64,000 bases of DNA from Oceanisphaera arctica (GTDB lineage Bacteria > Pseudomonadota > Gammaproteobacteria > Enterobacterales > Aeromonadaceae): positions 62,001 to 126,000 of the forward strand of contig NZ_MPZM01000002.1 of the NCBI RefSeq assembly GCF_002936955.1, given 5' to 3'. The position numbers were made by a program, and so were the translations under genes. This document shows, piece after piece, positions 53,841 through 62,865 of the stretch (positions are counted from its first letter, which is position 1; each line of letters opens with the position of its first letter). Below the pieces are notes generated by a model. The model saw only the letters and a list, made by a program, of their open reading frames with translations, ran no database searches and was not told where the DNA came from.

Positions 53841-55916
53841 CCCCAAAGGGGCTAACGCCTCCCACAAATACCGGGCTTTGCGCAGGCGGCGATGGGCCCA
53901 GCGCAACAAGGTGTTGTTCGGCTCTTTGAACTGTTCCCGTTCCCGGGCCAGCCGCCAGGCCATGCGCAGCGGGGTGCTGTACAGGCCGGTGGCATAGTCC
54001 ACATAAGTGGGGTACCAGGCATAAGTGGCATACACCAGGGCGGCCAGGGGCAGGGCACGACCCCGGCGCTCCACAGGGTGCATATCGAGAGTCAGCCCCC
54101 AGCCGGCATAAAACGGCTGACCCCAGACCGTAACCGGTTTGCCGCGGATCAAGGCTTCCAGTCCGGTAAGTGAGGTGAGGGTATGCACCGTATCGCATTC
54201 ATCCAGGCAGGCCACAATTCCGGCCCGGGTTTCTACCGTGTCCGCACAGCATTCAAGCACCGCATCCGGTACCTGGCCCTTGCGATTGCCACTCACCACA
54301 TCCGGATGTGGCTTGAACACGATAAAGGCCTCGGGATGATCCCGGCGCACCGCCTGCAGCAGGGCTGCATTGCCCTTTACAAAGGGGCTGCCCAGCTGAA
54401 TGGAGGCATCATCATCCACCTGGCCGGGCACCAGTATTATCGGGCGCCCCGCCGCCTGCTGCCGCCACTGTGGTCGGGCATTATCGCCTACATTGTATTT
54501 GGTGAGCGCCTGCTCCCTGAAATGAATGACCAGCTGTTCGCCCAGCTGTAACTCGAGGGCAGAAAAGTCATGCCCGGCAAGATACCGCTCAATGGCGCTG
54601 GGCGTGCGCGGGTCGTAATACATGCCCAGATTGTCGACCACCAGCGAGCCCGGACGACGCAGATCCGATCCCAGCCCCACCGAGCGTAAAAAGCCGTCTT
54701 CCATCCGCCACACCGGCAAAGCGCCGTTGGCCAGTTCCGATTCAAAACGGCGACCCCAGACCAAGACCGCCTCTTTGTCATTCCCGCGCAGGCGGGAATC
54801 CATATTTTGCGAATGGCCGAATGAATTCGACCCTGCGGGGAGTCGGTCTACAAACTTCACATCTCGGGCATAGCGGCTTAAAAACCGGGGGGTAAAACGC
54901 CGTCGCCAGAGCGAAAAACCCACCGCATACAGGGTATCCACTATTGGTACCGGGCTGCGCTGAGCCAGAATCAAATCCAGTAAATCTTCCAGTTCGCAGC
55001 GCTCACCGGTAATAGGGTCCACATAACGGCAATAACGCAAATAAGCGGCCGCCAGCAGTTGCGGTACGGTACGGGGTTCGCCTCGACGCGGAATAGCTAC
55101 CCGGTCGTCGGTGACGCCCCAGCCGGCATAAAAGGGTGCGCCAAAACACACCACTGGCTTGCCGGCCAGCAAGGCCTCAAAGCCCAGCTGCGAGGTGACC
55201 GTATACACCTTGCTTACCGCCGCCATCAGCGCAAACGGGTTAACCGCATCGGCCAACAGCAGCACATCGTCATCGGCAACATCCGTTAAATAGCCCTGCT
55301 TTTTGCCCAGCAACACATCCGGATGAGTACGCACAATAATCTGCGCCGTTGGGTTATCTGCTTTAGCGGCAGCCAGCATATCGGCAAAGCTTCGCTCGCA
55401 GGCCTGCCCCAGTCGCACCGCCGGATCGCCCCGGGTCTGATCAATCACCAGCACCCGGGGGCGAGACGTATCCAGGCGCTCAGCCACCGCCGGTGGCAGC
55501 TGGTTATCGGCATAGCAGTTGTATTTGGTAATGCCTTCATGGCCAAGCAAGGCTTGCAACTGCTCAGCCCGCTGCTGCCACTGCGCGTTCCACCAGCTCA
55601 TGTCATCCAGCATCTGCTCAAGCTGGCTTGGGCGAGTGGTGTCGTAATACACGCCCACTTCATCCACTATCAGCGACAAGCGAGATGCCCCGGAGGCCGG
55701 GTGACCGATATAACCCACAAAACCGTCTTCCAGCTGCCAGAAGGGTAGGGCACGCTTGGCTGCAAGGGCGCGGGCTTTTTGTGTGTTGGGCTTCATGCCC
55801 CAGCCGACCACAGCAGCTAATTCAGGAGTTGCCTGCTTGCCAAGATAATGAGGAGATAGAAACGCATTCAGTACCCGGCGCTGGCGCCAGATACCGCGAG
55901 AGGTGGTAAGCAGCAT
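53826..55916 (-). CDS. kpsC: Capsule polysaccharide synthesis protein KpsC (dual beta-Kdo transferase)
   Basis: A 696-residue cytoplasmic or peripheral protein. KpsC adds the first beta-Kdo residues to phosphatidylglycerol, the anchor of group 2 capsules. It has two homologous halves (about 1-330 and 370-690), each with WxxEDGF (QLEDGFVGYIG, RMEDGFLRSVGLGS), a PxQVDDDAS/IDQTRGDPA strand, and KPHPDV or RTHPDV, FYAGWGxT motifs. The linker holds a repeat-derived in-frame insert (54777-54851). The last codons come from another repeat, so the original C-terminus may be lost. No kpsS or export genes are visible here. Confidence 0.92.
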   Translation of the reverse strand: MLLTTSRGIWRQRRVLNAFLSPHYLGKQATPELAAVVGWGMKPNTQKARALAAKRALPFWQLEDGFVGYIGHPASGASRLSLIVDEVGVYYDTTRPSQLEQMLDDMSWWNAQWQQRAEQLQALLGHEGITKYNCYADNQLPPAVAERLDTSRPRVLVIDQTRGDPAVRLGQACERSFADMLAAAKADNPTAQIIVRTHPDVLLGKKQGYLTDVADDDVLLLADAVNPFALMAAVSKVYTVTSQLGFEALLAGKPVVCFGAPFYAGWGVTDDRVAIPRRGEPRTVPQLLAAAYLRYCRYVDPITGERCELEDLLDLILAQRSPVPIVDTLYAVGFSLWRRRFTPRFLSRYARDVKFVDRLPAGSNSFGHSQNMDSRLRGNDKEAVLVWGRRFESELANGALPVWRMEDGFLRSVGLGSDLRRPGSLVVDNLGMYYDPRTPSAIERYLAGHDFSALELQLGEQLVIHFREQALTKYNVGDNARPQWRQQAAGRPIILVPGQVDDDASIQLGSPFVKGNAALLQAVRRDHPEAFIVFKPHPDVVSGNRKGQVPDAVLECCADTVETRAGIVACLDECDTVHTLTSLTGLEALIRGKPVTVWGQPFYAGWGLTLDMHPVERRGRALPLAALVYATYAWYPTYVDYATGLYSTPLRMAWRLAREREQFKEPNNTLLRWAHRRLRKARYLWEALAPLGSFKR
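54777..54851. repeat. Repeat inserted in frame within kpsC
   Basis: GTCATTCCCGCGCAGGCGGG then AATCCAT, the widespread CATTCCCGCG...GCGGGAATC palindrome, next to AATGAATTCGACCCTG, which resembles one arm of the repeat at 58513-58582. In KpsC it encodes about NSFGHSQNMDSRLRGNDKE; SRLRGND is the common translation product of this repeat. Confidence 0.8.
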
Positions 55917-55942
55917 AAAAGATATAAAACCCCGTTATTTTT

Positions 55943-56100
55943 GTAGCCGGTGCTTCGACTGCCGGATCATACGGCGCCGATTCTGCAGGTATGGCGTCGT
56001 CTGCCCATTTTCGCGTCAGCTAAAGCGCCGGCTACAAAATCCAATACAATACCCAACATCGATGTTTGGCCATGTTGTAGGCGCCACTTTAGCTGCCGGT
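55943..56100 (-). repeat. Palindromic repeat, one full and one partial copy, upstream of kpsC
   Basis: A full copy at 55943-56035 and, after a linker with CATCGATGTTTGGCCATG, the start of a second in the other orientation at 56077. They fill the gap between rfbC and kpsC and lie where the kpsC ribosome site and promoter should be. Confidence 0.85.
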
Positions 56101-56127
56101 CCTGCGGAGCAGGATGTAATCAAGCTA

Positions 56128-56676
56128 TCAGCTTGCCGGCAGTTTGGCATCGGTAAACAACGGCGCTTGCTGATCTTTCTGCGATAGCAAAGGATCATCT
56201 TTCAAAGGCCAGTCTATGGCAAGTGTGGGATCATCCCACCGAATGCAACGTTCGTGCTCGGGAGCATAATAATCGGTGGTTTTATAAAGAAACTCGGCTA
56301 CGTCAGACAACACCAAAAAACCGTGGGCGAAGCCTTCGGGGATCCACACCTGGCGTTTATTTTCGGCCGATAAAAACACGCCCTCCCACTGGCCAAACGT
56401 AGGGGAGTTGGGTCGAATATCTACCGCCACATCAAATACTTCACCCAAGCTACATCGCACCAGTTTGCCTTGCGGCTGTGCAACTTGATAATGCAGGCCA
56501 CGCAGTACGCCCCTGGCCGAGCGGGAGTGGTTATCCTGAACAAATTTAACCGGTCGACCAGCAGCCGGCTCAAATTGTCGTTCGTTGAAGCTTTCAAAGA
56601 AAAAGCCTCGTTCGTCACCAAACACCCTGGGCTCGATAATCAATACATCGGGAATGCCGGTTTTAATGATATTCAT
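56128..56676 (-). CDS. rfbC: dTDP-4-dehydrorhamnose 3,5-epimerase
   Basis: Third step of dTDP-L-rhamnose synthesis. 182 residues of the RmlC cupin fold. Catalytic His in GVLRGLHYQ, with [25 protein letters not shown] and [13 protein letters not shown]. Start overlaps the rfbA stop by 4 bp. Last gene of rfbB-rfbD-rfbA-rfbC. Confidence 0.97.
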   Translation of the reverse strand: MNIIKTGIPDVLIIEPRVFGDERGFFFESFNERQFEPAAGRPVKFVQDNHSRSARGVLRGLHYQVAQPQGKLVRCSLGEVFDVAVDIRPNSPTFGQWEGVFLSAENKRQVWIPEGFAHGFLVLSDVAEFLYKTTDYYAPEHERCIRWDDPTLAIDWPLKDDPLLSQKDQQAPLFTDAKLPAS

Positions 56677-57560
56677 GCTTTAAACCCAGGTTGAATAAGA
56701 CGTAACAAATACTGGCCGTAAGCGTTTTTAGCGAGCGGAGCTGCCAGTTGACGCACCTGCTCGGCATTTATAAAGCCCTTGCGGTAGGCGATTTCTTCGG
56801 GGCAGGCGACTTTTAGCCCCTGGCGATGCTCTATGGTCTGAATAAAATTACTGGCCTCGTTCAAACTCTCGTGAGTGCCGGTATCCAACCAGGCATAACC
56901 ACGGCCCATAATCGACACCGACAACGCTTCTTGCTTCAGGTAGTGGTTGTTGATGTCGGTAATTTCAAGCTCACCTCTAGCCGAAGGTTTCAACCCTTTT
57001 GCTATATCAACCACATGGTTATCGTAAAAATACAGACCGGTGATGGCATAGTTACTTTTGGGCAGAACCGGTTTTTCTTCCAGTGACAAAGCCTGTCCCT
57101 GTTCATTGAACTCCACAACACCGTAACGCTCGGGATCATGCACATGGTAGGCGAACACGGTGGCACCTTCTGCTTGCGCACTGGCTTGCATTAATTCCGC
57201 CTGCAGGTTGTGACCGTAAAAAATATTGTCACCCAGCACCAGGGCGCAATTATCCTGGCCGATAAAGTCTTCGCCAATCAAAAATGCCTGGGCCAGACCA
57301 TCCGGACTTGGTTGCACCGCATACTGCAGGTTAAGCCCCCACTGACTACCGTCACCCAGCAGCTGTTCAAAACGTGGCGTATCTTGTGGCGTACTGATGA
57401 TCAGAATATCGTGAATACCGGCCAGCATCAGGGTGCTGAGCGGATAGTAGATCATCGGCTTGTCGTAAACCGGTAGCAGCTGTTTGCTGACCGCCATGGT
57501 TACCGGATAAAGCCGGGTGCCGGAGCCACCAGCCAGAATAATGCCTTTACGCTTGTTCAA
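56673..57560 (-). CDS. rfbA: Glucose-1-phosphate thymidylyltransferase
   Basis: First step of dTDP-rhamnose synthesis: dTTP plus glucose 1-phosphate to dTDP-glucose. 295 residues with nucleotide motif [31 protein letters not shown], and [10 protein letters not shown] for metal and substrate. Overlaps rfbD by 14 bp and rfbC by 4 bp, so the operon is translationally coupled. Confidence 0.97.
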   Translation of the reverse strand: MNKRKGIILAGGSGTRLYPVTMAVSKQLLPVYDKPMIYYPLSTLMLAGIHDILIISTPQDTPRFEQLLGDGSQWGLNLQYAVQPSPDGLAQAFLIGEDFIGQDNCALVLGDNIFYGHNLQAELMQASAQAEGATVFAYHVHDPERYGVVEFNEQGQALSLEEKPVLPKSNYAITGLYFYDNHVVDIAKGLKPSARGELEITDINNHYLKQEALSVSIMGRGYAWLDTGTHESLNEASNFIQTIEHRQGLKVACPEEIAYRKGFINAEQVRQLAAPLAKNAYGQYLLRLIQPGFKA

Positions 57561-58452
57561 TGGCTTGCTCCAGAATGTCGGTGAGCGTATGTTTTACCCC
57601 ATGCTGCCAGGGCGGCAAGGTCAGGCCAAAAGCGGCTTCTAGTTTGTTGCAGTTCAGGCGGGAGTTTAGCGGGCGCGCCGCCGGAGTGGGCCAGGCAGTG
57701 GTGAGAATGGGCACGAGCTGCGTAAGGGCCAGCGGTACACCGACCCGGCGGGCCTGCTCAAATACCAAAACCGCATAGTCATGCCAGCTGGTTTCTCCTT
57801 TGGCGGCAAGATGATAAAGCCCGGCCAGTGCCGGCTGCTGCATAGTCTGGCGCAGGGTATGGGCCGTGACATCGGCAATCAACTCGGCACCGGTGGGGGC
57901 CCCAATTTGATCGCTGATCACATTCAGCTCAGTACGCTCGTTACCCAGCCGCAACATGGTTTTAGCAAAATTATTGCCTCGGGCAGCATAAACCCAGCTG
58001 GTGCGAAAAATCAGGTAACGCGAGCAATATTGAGCAATGGCCTGCTCACCGGCCAGTTTGCTGGCGCCATAGTGGTTGAGCGGTGCGGTTGGGTCTTGCT
58101 CTTGCCAAGGAATGCTGCCCGAGCCGTTAAACACATAATCGGTGGAATAGTGCACCAGCCAGGCCTTCAGTGCCTCAGCCTCTTTAGCCAGCACGGCCAC
58201 ACTGGTTGCATTTATCTGTGTAGCCAGCTCAGGCTCGGCTTGTGCCTTGTCTACCGCCGTATAAGCGGCGGCATTAACGATGACATCCGGCCTGAGCGCT
58301 CGTAAAGTGCGAGCCAGTTCAACCGGTCTGCTCAAATCACCGCAGTACTCAACCGCATGACGATCCAGCGCCGTTACTCGCCCCAGTGGTGCCAGCGCGC
58401 GCTGCAGTTCCCAGCCAACCTGGCCATTTTTACCTAACAATACAATATGCAC
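57547..58452 (-). CDS. rfbD: dTDP-4-dehydrorhamnose reductase
   Basis: Last step to dTDP-L-rhamnose. 301-residue SDR with [13 protein letters not shown] at the start, [15 protein letters not shown], and catalytic STDYVFNG and YGASKLAGE. Upstream, between it and rfbB, lie about 165 bp with a GTAGGGTCGAA-type inverted repeat, so the rfbB-rfbD junction has been opened by repeat DNA. Confidence 0.97.
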   Translation of the reverse strand: MHIVLLGKNGQVGWELQRALAPLGRVTALDRHAVEYCGDLSRPVELARTLRALRPDVIVNAAAYTAVDKAQAEPELATQINATSVAVLAKEAEALKAWLVHYSTDYVFNGSGSIPWQEQDPTAPLNHYGASKLAGEQAIAQYCSRYLIFRTSWVYAARGNNFAKTMLRLGNERTELNVISDQIGAPTGAELIADVTAHTLRQTMQQPALAGLYHLAAKGETSWHDYAVLVFEQARRVGVPLALTQLVPILTTAWPTPAARPLNSRLNCNKLEAAFGLTLPPWQHGVKHTLTDILEQAIEQA

Positions 58453-58512
58453 GCATTTTGCCTTTCATAATTAAAGCCCTGCGGGCAGCCATAAAGCTGA
58501 ACCGTATCTGTA

Positions 58513-58582
58513 TGTAGGGTCGAATTTATTCGACAAACATGGCAGCACGGCCTGAAAACGGTCGAATGGATTTGACCCTACA
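58513..58582. repeat. GTAGGGTCGAA inverted repeat between rfbD and rfbB
   Basis: TGTAGGGTCGAATTTATTCG and the imperfect inverse GTCGAATGGATTTGACCCTA, enclosing a short centre. Related arms lie at 51288-51334 and within kpsC. Confidence 0.75.
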
Positions 58583-58617
58583 TTGGTTGTGTTTGTCTTT
58601 AACTGATCGCTTACAGC

Positions 58618-59652
58618 TTAAGGCTTACCGCGTTGTTTCACATTGCTTACCCAATCTTCATTGGCCAGATACCACAGCACGGTTTTACGAATGCCGGACT
58701 CAAAGGTTTCTTGTGGTTTCCAGTCCAGGTCACGTTCAATTTTGGTGGCATCAATGGCATAGCGCCGATCGTGGCCGGGGCGGTCGGCAACGTGAGTGAG
58801 AAGTGAGGAGTAAGGCGTGAAGTGTGAAGGGGCCAGTTCGTCGAGTATGTTACAAATAGTGTGTACCATTTCTATATTTTGCTTTTCGTTGTGACCACCA
58901 ATGTTGTAGGTTTCCCCCACCTCACCACGGGTGACTACTTCATACAGGGCCTGGGCATGATCTTCCACATACAGCCAGTCGCGAACTTGATCACCCTTAC
59001 CGTAAATAGGCAGTGGCTTGCCTTCCAGTGCGTTGAGGATCACCAACGGAATCAGCTTTTCGGGGAAGTGATAAGGCCCGTAGTTGTTGGAGCAGTTGGT
59101 AATGAGCGTGGGCAGGCCGTAGGTACGCTGCCAGGCTCTTACCAGATGATCACTGGAGGCCTTGGAAGCGGAATAGGGGCTGCTGGGCGCATAAGGTGTG
59201 GTTTCGGTAAAGAGATCATCGATGCCGTGCAAATCACCATAGACTTCGTCGGTAGAAACATGATGAAAACGAAACGTCGCCTTGCGCCCGGTATCCAGCT
59301 GGTTCCAGTAATGGCGGGCGGCTTCCAGCAGGGTATAGGTGCCGACGATATTGGTGTGGATGAACTCCGCCGGGCCGGAAATGGATCTGTCAACATGGCT
59401 CTCTGCCGCCAGATGCATCACCGCATCCGGTTGGTGCTCGGCAAAGAGCGCATCCAGTCCGGCCCGGTCGCAGATATCCAGTTTGGCAAAGTGGTAGCGT
59501 GAAGAATCCGCCACCCCGGCGAGGGATTGCAGGTTGCCGGCATAGGTGAGTTTATCCACATTAACCACGGCATCTGGCGTGTGATGGATGATGCGGCGTA
59601 CCACGGCAGAGCCGATAAAGCCGGCCCCGCCGGTAACGAGAATTTTGCGCAT
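58618..59652 (-). CDS. rfbB: dTDP-glucose 4,6-dehydratase
   Basis: Second step of dTDP-rhamnose synthesis. 344-residue extended SDR with [27 protein letters not shown], catalytic STDEVYGD and [13 protein letters not shown], and [13 protein letters not shown]. Between LDELAP and [10 protein letters not shown] is an in-frame insert ([10 protein letters not shown]) from repeat DNA. The last codons and stop (GKP-TAA) come from a GCGGTAAGCCTTAAGC repeat. Start at 59652 follows GGAAA; the five codons upstream are not needed. First gene of the rfb operon. Confidence 0.95.
   Translation of the reverse strand: MRKILVTGGAGFIGSAVVRRIIHHTPDAVVNVDKLTYAGNLQSLAGVADSSRYHFAKLDICDRAGLDALFAEHQPDAVMHLAAESHVDRSISGPAEFIHTNIVGTYTLLEAARHYWNQLDTGRKATFRFHHVSTDEVYGDLHGIDDLFTETTPYAPSSPYSASKASSDHLVRAWQRTYGLPTLITNCSNNYGPYHFPEKLIPLVILNALEGKPLPIYGKGDQVRDWLYVEDHAQALYEVVTRGEVGETYNIGGHNEKQNIEMVHTICNILDELAPSHFTPYSSLLTHVADRPGHDRRYAIDATKIERDLDWKPQETFESGIRKTVLWYLANEDWVSNVKQRGKP
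58792..58829. repeat. GTGAGTGAGAAGTGAGGAG repeat inserted in frame within rfbB
   Basis: GTGAGTGAGAAGTGAGGAGT then AAGGCGTGAAGTGTGAAG, of the same kind as 31999-32045 and 37361-37460. It lies where related RfbB proteins have a short loop before the VADRPGHD motif. Confidence 0.6.
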
Positions 59653-59722
59653 TGTGTTTCCGTGCAAATATCAATCAATTGTTCGGTTTGTAGCCGTTAT
59701 TACAGATCTTTGTTGGTTTTGT

Positions 59723-59822
59723 GTAGCCAGCGCTTTAGCTGGCGAAAACTTGCAAACAATACCAAACAAACAGAGCCCTAAAAACCTGCTACGCAGCCCC
59801 TGCAGCTAAAGCGCCGGCTACA
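59723..59822 (-). repeat. Palindromic repeat between rfbB and the glycosyltransferase gene
   Basis: Terminal arms GTAGCCAGCGCTTTAGCTGG and CAGCTAAAGCGCCGGCTACA around a diverged centre. Its outer CTA (59818-59820) is the stop codon TAG of the glycosyltransferase gene at 59818-60762. Confidence 0.8.
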
Positions 59823-60762
59823 AGGGAAAAACCTGATGTTTTGCGTTTTCCAACATCTTCTTCCTGCTTTGTTCATCGTTGCTCAGCCGTAAAATCTCAT
59901 CTGCCCAGGCTTGCTGGTCCATCGGCAGCAGCACGCCATTGTGCTGGTGACGGATAATCGAGCGATATACCGGATGGTCGGCATAAATACCCACGGCACC
60001 AGCCTGGGTAATATCGAAAAACTTGGTGTGAGCACGGGCGGCATTGAAGCGGTTTTCCAGCAAGGGCGCCAAGCCAATGGTGCGACCAGGCCGGCTTAAC
60101 AGCGCCTGATAGGCTGGCCATTCCATGGGGTACAGCACATGTACCCGGGGCAGGGCCGTAAACCGGTTGCGTACTTTACTATTGCCTATCAGCTCAAAAC
60201 TCAGGGTGTGATCCTGGTTTAGTACCTGCTCCACCATTGGATAGAGCCATTCAAGCTCTTGGCTGTGCGAAGCCGAGCCATGATAAAACAGGGTTTTTTG
60301 AGCACTTAACCCCGAACCCACACCAGAGTAGGGTGACTGCGGTTGCAGGACTGTAGGCTGCCAGCTGACGTATTTTTCCGCCAGCCAGGGGGTAGATACC
60401 CATAGTTCCGCCCCCATTTTTTTCAGCCAGGCCTGGTGCCGCCAGGCCAGTCGGTAGAGCTTCCAGCGATAGCGTATTGGCAGGCCCGTATGAGGGCGTA
60501 AATCGAACAGATCATCGTCCATAAAGAGCACTAACCGACTCATTTTCTGTCGGTTTTTTTCCACCCATTGTCGCCAGGCCGGTGTGATATAACGAACAAA
60601 GATGACTGTTGGTAACGATTCATCTAATAATGGCGGTGAATCATCAAGCCTCAGAGTGGTTATTTCCTCCCCGTTGGCATCGAGCCAGGGACGCACAAAA
60701 AAGTCGCTGGTAGGATTGGCGCCCTGTTCCACTATCAGGGCTCTGGGCTGCCGGCTTACCAC
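59818..60762 (-). CDS. Glycosyltransferase, GT1/GT4-like, possibly truncated at its end
   Basis: A 314-residue protein of the GT-B type. FMDDDLFDLR, LFYHGSASHSQELEWLYPMV, and the C-terminal donor site RFNAARAHTKFFDITQAGAVG then IYADHPVYR fit glycosyltransferase family 1-like proteins that join surface glycans. GTG start at 60762 overlaps the preceding gene by 7 bp. The TAG stop is the outermost base triplet of a palindromic repeat, so a longer ancestral C-terminus is possible. Acceptor and donor are unknown; rhamnose is likely around here because of rfbBDAC. Confidence 0.8.
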   Translation of the reverse strand: MVSRQPRALIVEQGANPTSDFFVRPWLDANGEEITTLRLDDSPPLLDESLPTVIFVRYITPAWRQWVEKNRQKMSRLVLFMDDDLFDLRPHTGLPIRYRWKLYRLAWRHQAWLKKMGAELWVSTPWLAEKYVSWQPTVLQPQSPYSGVGSGLSAQKTLFYHGSASHSQELEWLYPMVEQVLNQDHTLSFELIGNSKVRNRFTALPRVHVLYPMEWPAYQALLSRPGRTIGLAPLLENRFNAARAHTKFFDITQAGAVGIYADHPVYRSIIRHQHNGVLLPMDQQAWADEILRLSNDEQSRKKMLENAKHQVFPL

Positions 60763-62864
60763 GGCCAGCCTACCCGAGGGATCTTGCCCGGCTTAAAGTC
60801 CGGCTGCGAGTAATTGAGGTTGGGATTATAAAAGGGGTCGCGTTCAATGATATGCCCCCAGCGGTTGCGCATATACTCCGCCTCACGTTTGGCTCTGGCC
60901 TGTTTTTCCGGCGAGTCGTCTTTGCCGCGAGAAACGGACTCATGGTGATACAGCTCCGCATAAGGGGTATAAATCACCCGTTGTCCGGCCTCCCTTACCC
61001 GCAGACAATAATCCACATCATTAAAAGCCACGGTCAGGTTGGTTTCATCCAGGCCGTCTAGCTCCTGATACAGCTGTTTATGCGTTACAAAGCAAGCGGC
61101 GGTAACGGCAGACAAATCCTGAGCCAGCATGGCCCTGTGCATATAACCGGGGTCGTCTGCCTCCAAAATACCATGCAAGTGGGTAGCGCAGCCGCCGGGG
61201 CCCAGCACGTCACCGGCATGCTGCACCCGGCCATCACTGAAATACAGCCGGGCACCTACCACGCCAACACCGGGTTGTAGCAGGCGGGAAACCATTTCTT
61301 CCAGCCAGCCGGGGCTGATCACCTCGGTGTCGTTATTCAGCAGGCAGATCACATCTCCTGTTGCCTGCTCTACCGCAAAATTATTGATGGCAGAAAAGTT
61401 AAAGGGATGAGCGTAATGCAGCACCTTTACCCGACCGTCTGTTTCCAGTTGCTCCAGGTATGCCAAGGCCGCCGGCTCACTGCTCTGGTTATCCACAATA
61501 AGCAGTTCATAGTCCGGCCAGGTGGTTTTTTGCAGCAGGCTTTCTACACAGGTTTTCAGATAGTGCAGGGCATCTCGGGTGGGCACCACAATAGATACTT
61601 TAGGCAGGTTTTCTGGCTGCTGATAACGCACTCGCAGATGTGCCCCTTGCGGCTCTACCTTTGCCGCTATCTCATGCCTGCGCAAGTGCTGTTCCAGAGA
61701 CTGTTGGCTGGAGGTTGTGGAGCATTGAACCCCGTAGTGACACAGCACTGCGGGAATATGACTTATCGCCTCTGGGCCGGCCAGCGTTGTGACATCCAGC
61801 ACCAGCTGATAGGCACAATCAAAACCGGTTGTCTGAATAACCTGATTGAACAAGTCGGCACGCACCGCAAAGGCTGAGCCCACATAGCCGGAAGTGCGGG
61901 CCAGCTCTTCGGACCAGTCCGGCTTGAACTGAGGGTTCACCCGTTTGTTATCCACCAGATAATCGTGATCCGGGTAAATCAGTGCGGTGGAGGCATGGCG
62001 TGCTTCCATGGCTATCCAGGCCAGAGCCCAGGGGGCCAGCTTGGTGCCGGCCTGTATCATGAATATCCATTGCTGTTGATCTGAACCGGGCCAACCAGCG
62101 TGTGCGGCGATACTATCGTCACTGATTAATTTAGCCTGATCCTGAAGTTTTTCTGCCCACCAAGGCATGGTATCTGCGGTGATTAGCACCCAGGGCCGGA
62201 AAGGGAGTTCTAGTTGGGCGTACAGGGAGGTTAGCGAATCCAACACAGAGTCTGCCGACTCAAGGCCTCGCGCGTCGATCACCACTTCGAGCATCATGCT
62301 CTTTAATCCGAGCCGTTTGACGGCACGCTTCAGACGCAGGTACTCCGCCGAGGTAAATTGCTCGGTCTGGGCAACCCATTCGGGGTAAGAAGGAGAGGCG
62401 GTATAGTAGCGACTTTTACCGATCAGGGCGTAAGACGGATAAGGTTTGAACAGCATGCCACCTGGGGTCAGACCTAAAAGGCGGCGTTGTGTTTTTGAAA
62501 CCCGGGTGTAAGTGTTGTACAGCCTTCGCCACATCAGATAGCGGCTGGTGACAGGATTGATGGGTTCAATCCGCACCGAGTCTACACCGGTAACCGAGCC
62601 GATGCTTTTTATCTCAAGCCACGCCTTGGTAACCAGGCATGGCAATCGAACCAGCTCATACAGCTTGCCTTTAAGCGTCACCGGCAGGTTAAACGACAAG
62701 GTATCACCCTGCCTGTTTTCAGTAACCAGAACGGCTTCCAGCTTCGGCCCATCATACTCCAGCTGACCACTCACCCGCACCCAGGAGGGACCCATGGCAG
62801 AGTCGATACCAAGACGGAGGTGCTGCAGCTGTGTTTTAAATGTCAGGGCGGGTAATTGCGTCAT
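60756..62864 (-). CDS. Large GT2-family glycosyltransferase, rhamnosyltransferase-like
   Basis: A 702-residue protein. The N-terminal ~130 residues are beta-rich. A middle region (about 150-420) resembles a decayed GT-A domain (VVIDARGLESADSVLDSL, ALIYPDHDYL). The C-terminal GT2 domain from 424 has PKVSIVVPTRDALHYLKTCV, LLIVDNQSSEP, LLNNDTEVISPGWLEEM and FNDVDYCLRVREAG. Two tandem GT-A folds are common in enzymes building rhamnan or O-antigen-like chains. Stop overlaps the next gene by 7 bp. dTDP-rhamnose from the rfb genes is a plausible donor, by context only. Confidence 0.85.
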   Translation of the reverse strand: MTQLPALTFKTQLQHLRLGIDSAMGPSWVRVSGQLEYDGPKLEAVLVTENRQGDTLSFNLPVTLKGKLYELVRLPCLVTKAWLEIKSIGSVTGVDSVRIEPINPVTSRYLMWRRLYNTYTRVSKTQRRLLGLTPGGMLFKPYPSYALIGKSRYYTASPSYPEWVAQTEQFTSAEYLRLKRAVKRLGLKSMMLEVVIDARGLESADSVLDSLTSLYAQLELPFRPWVLITADTMPWWAEKLQDQAKLISDDSIAAHAGWPGSDQQQWIFMIQAGTKLAPWALAWIAMEARHASTALIYPDHDYLVDNKRVNPQFKPDWSEELARTSGYVGSAFAVRADLFNQVIQTTGFDCAYQLVLDVTTLAGPEAISHIPAVLCHYGVQCSTTSSQQSLEQHLRRHEIAAKVEPQGAHLRVRYQQPENLPKVSIVVPTRDALHYLKTCVESLLQKTTWPDYELLIVDNQSSEPAALAYLEQLETDGRVKVLHYAHPFNFSAINNFAVEQATGDVICLLNNDTEVISPGWLEEMVSRLLQPGVGVVGARLYFSDGRVQHAGDVLGPGGCATHLHGILEADDPGYMHRAMLAQDLSAVTAACFVTHKQLYQELDGLDETNLTVAFNDVDYCLRVREAGQRVIYTPYAELYHHESVSRGKDDSPEKQARAKREAEYMRNRWGHIIERDPFYNPNLNYSQPDFKPGKIPRVGWPW

Positions 62865-62865
62865 G

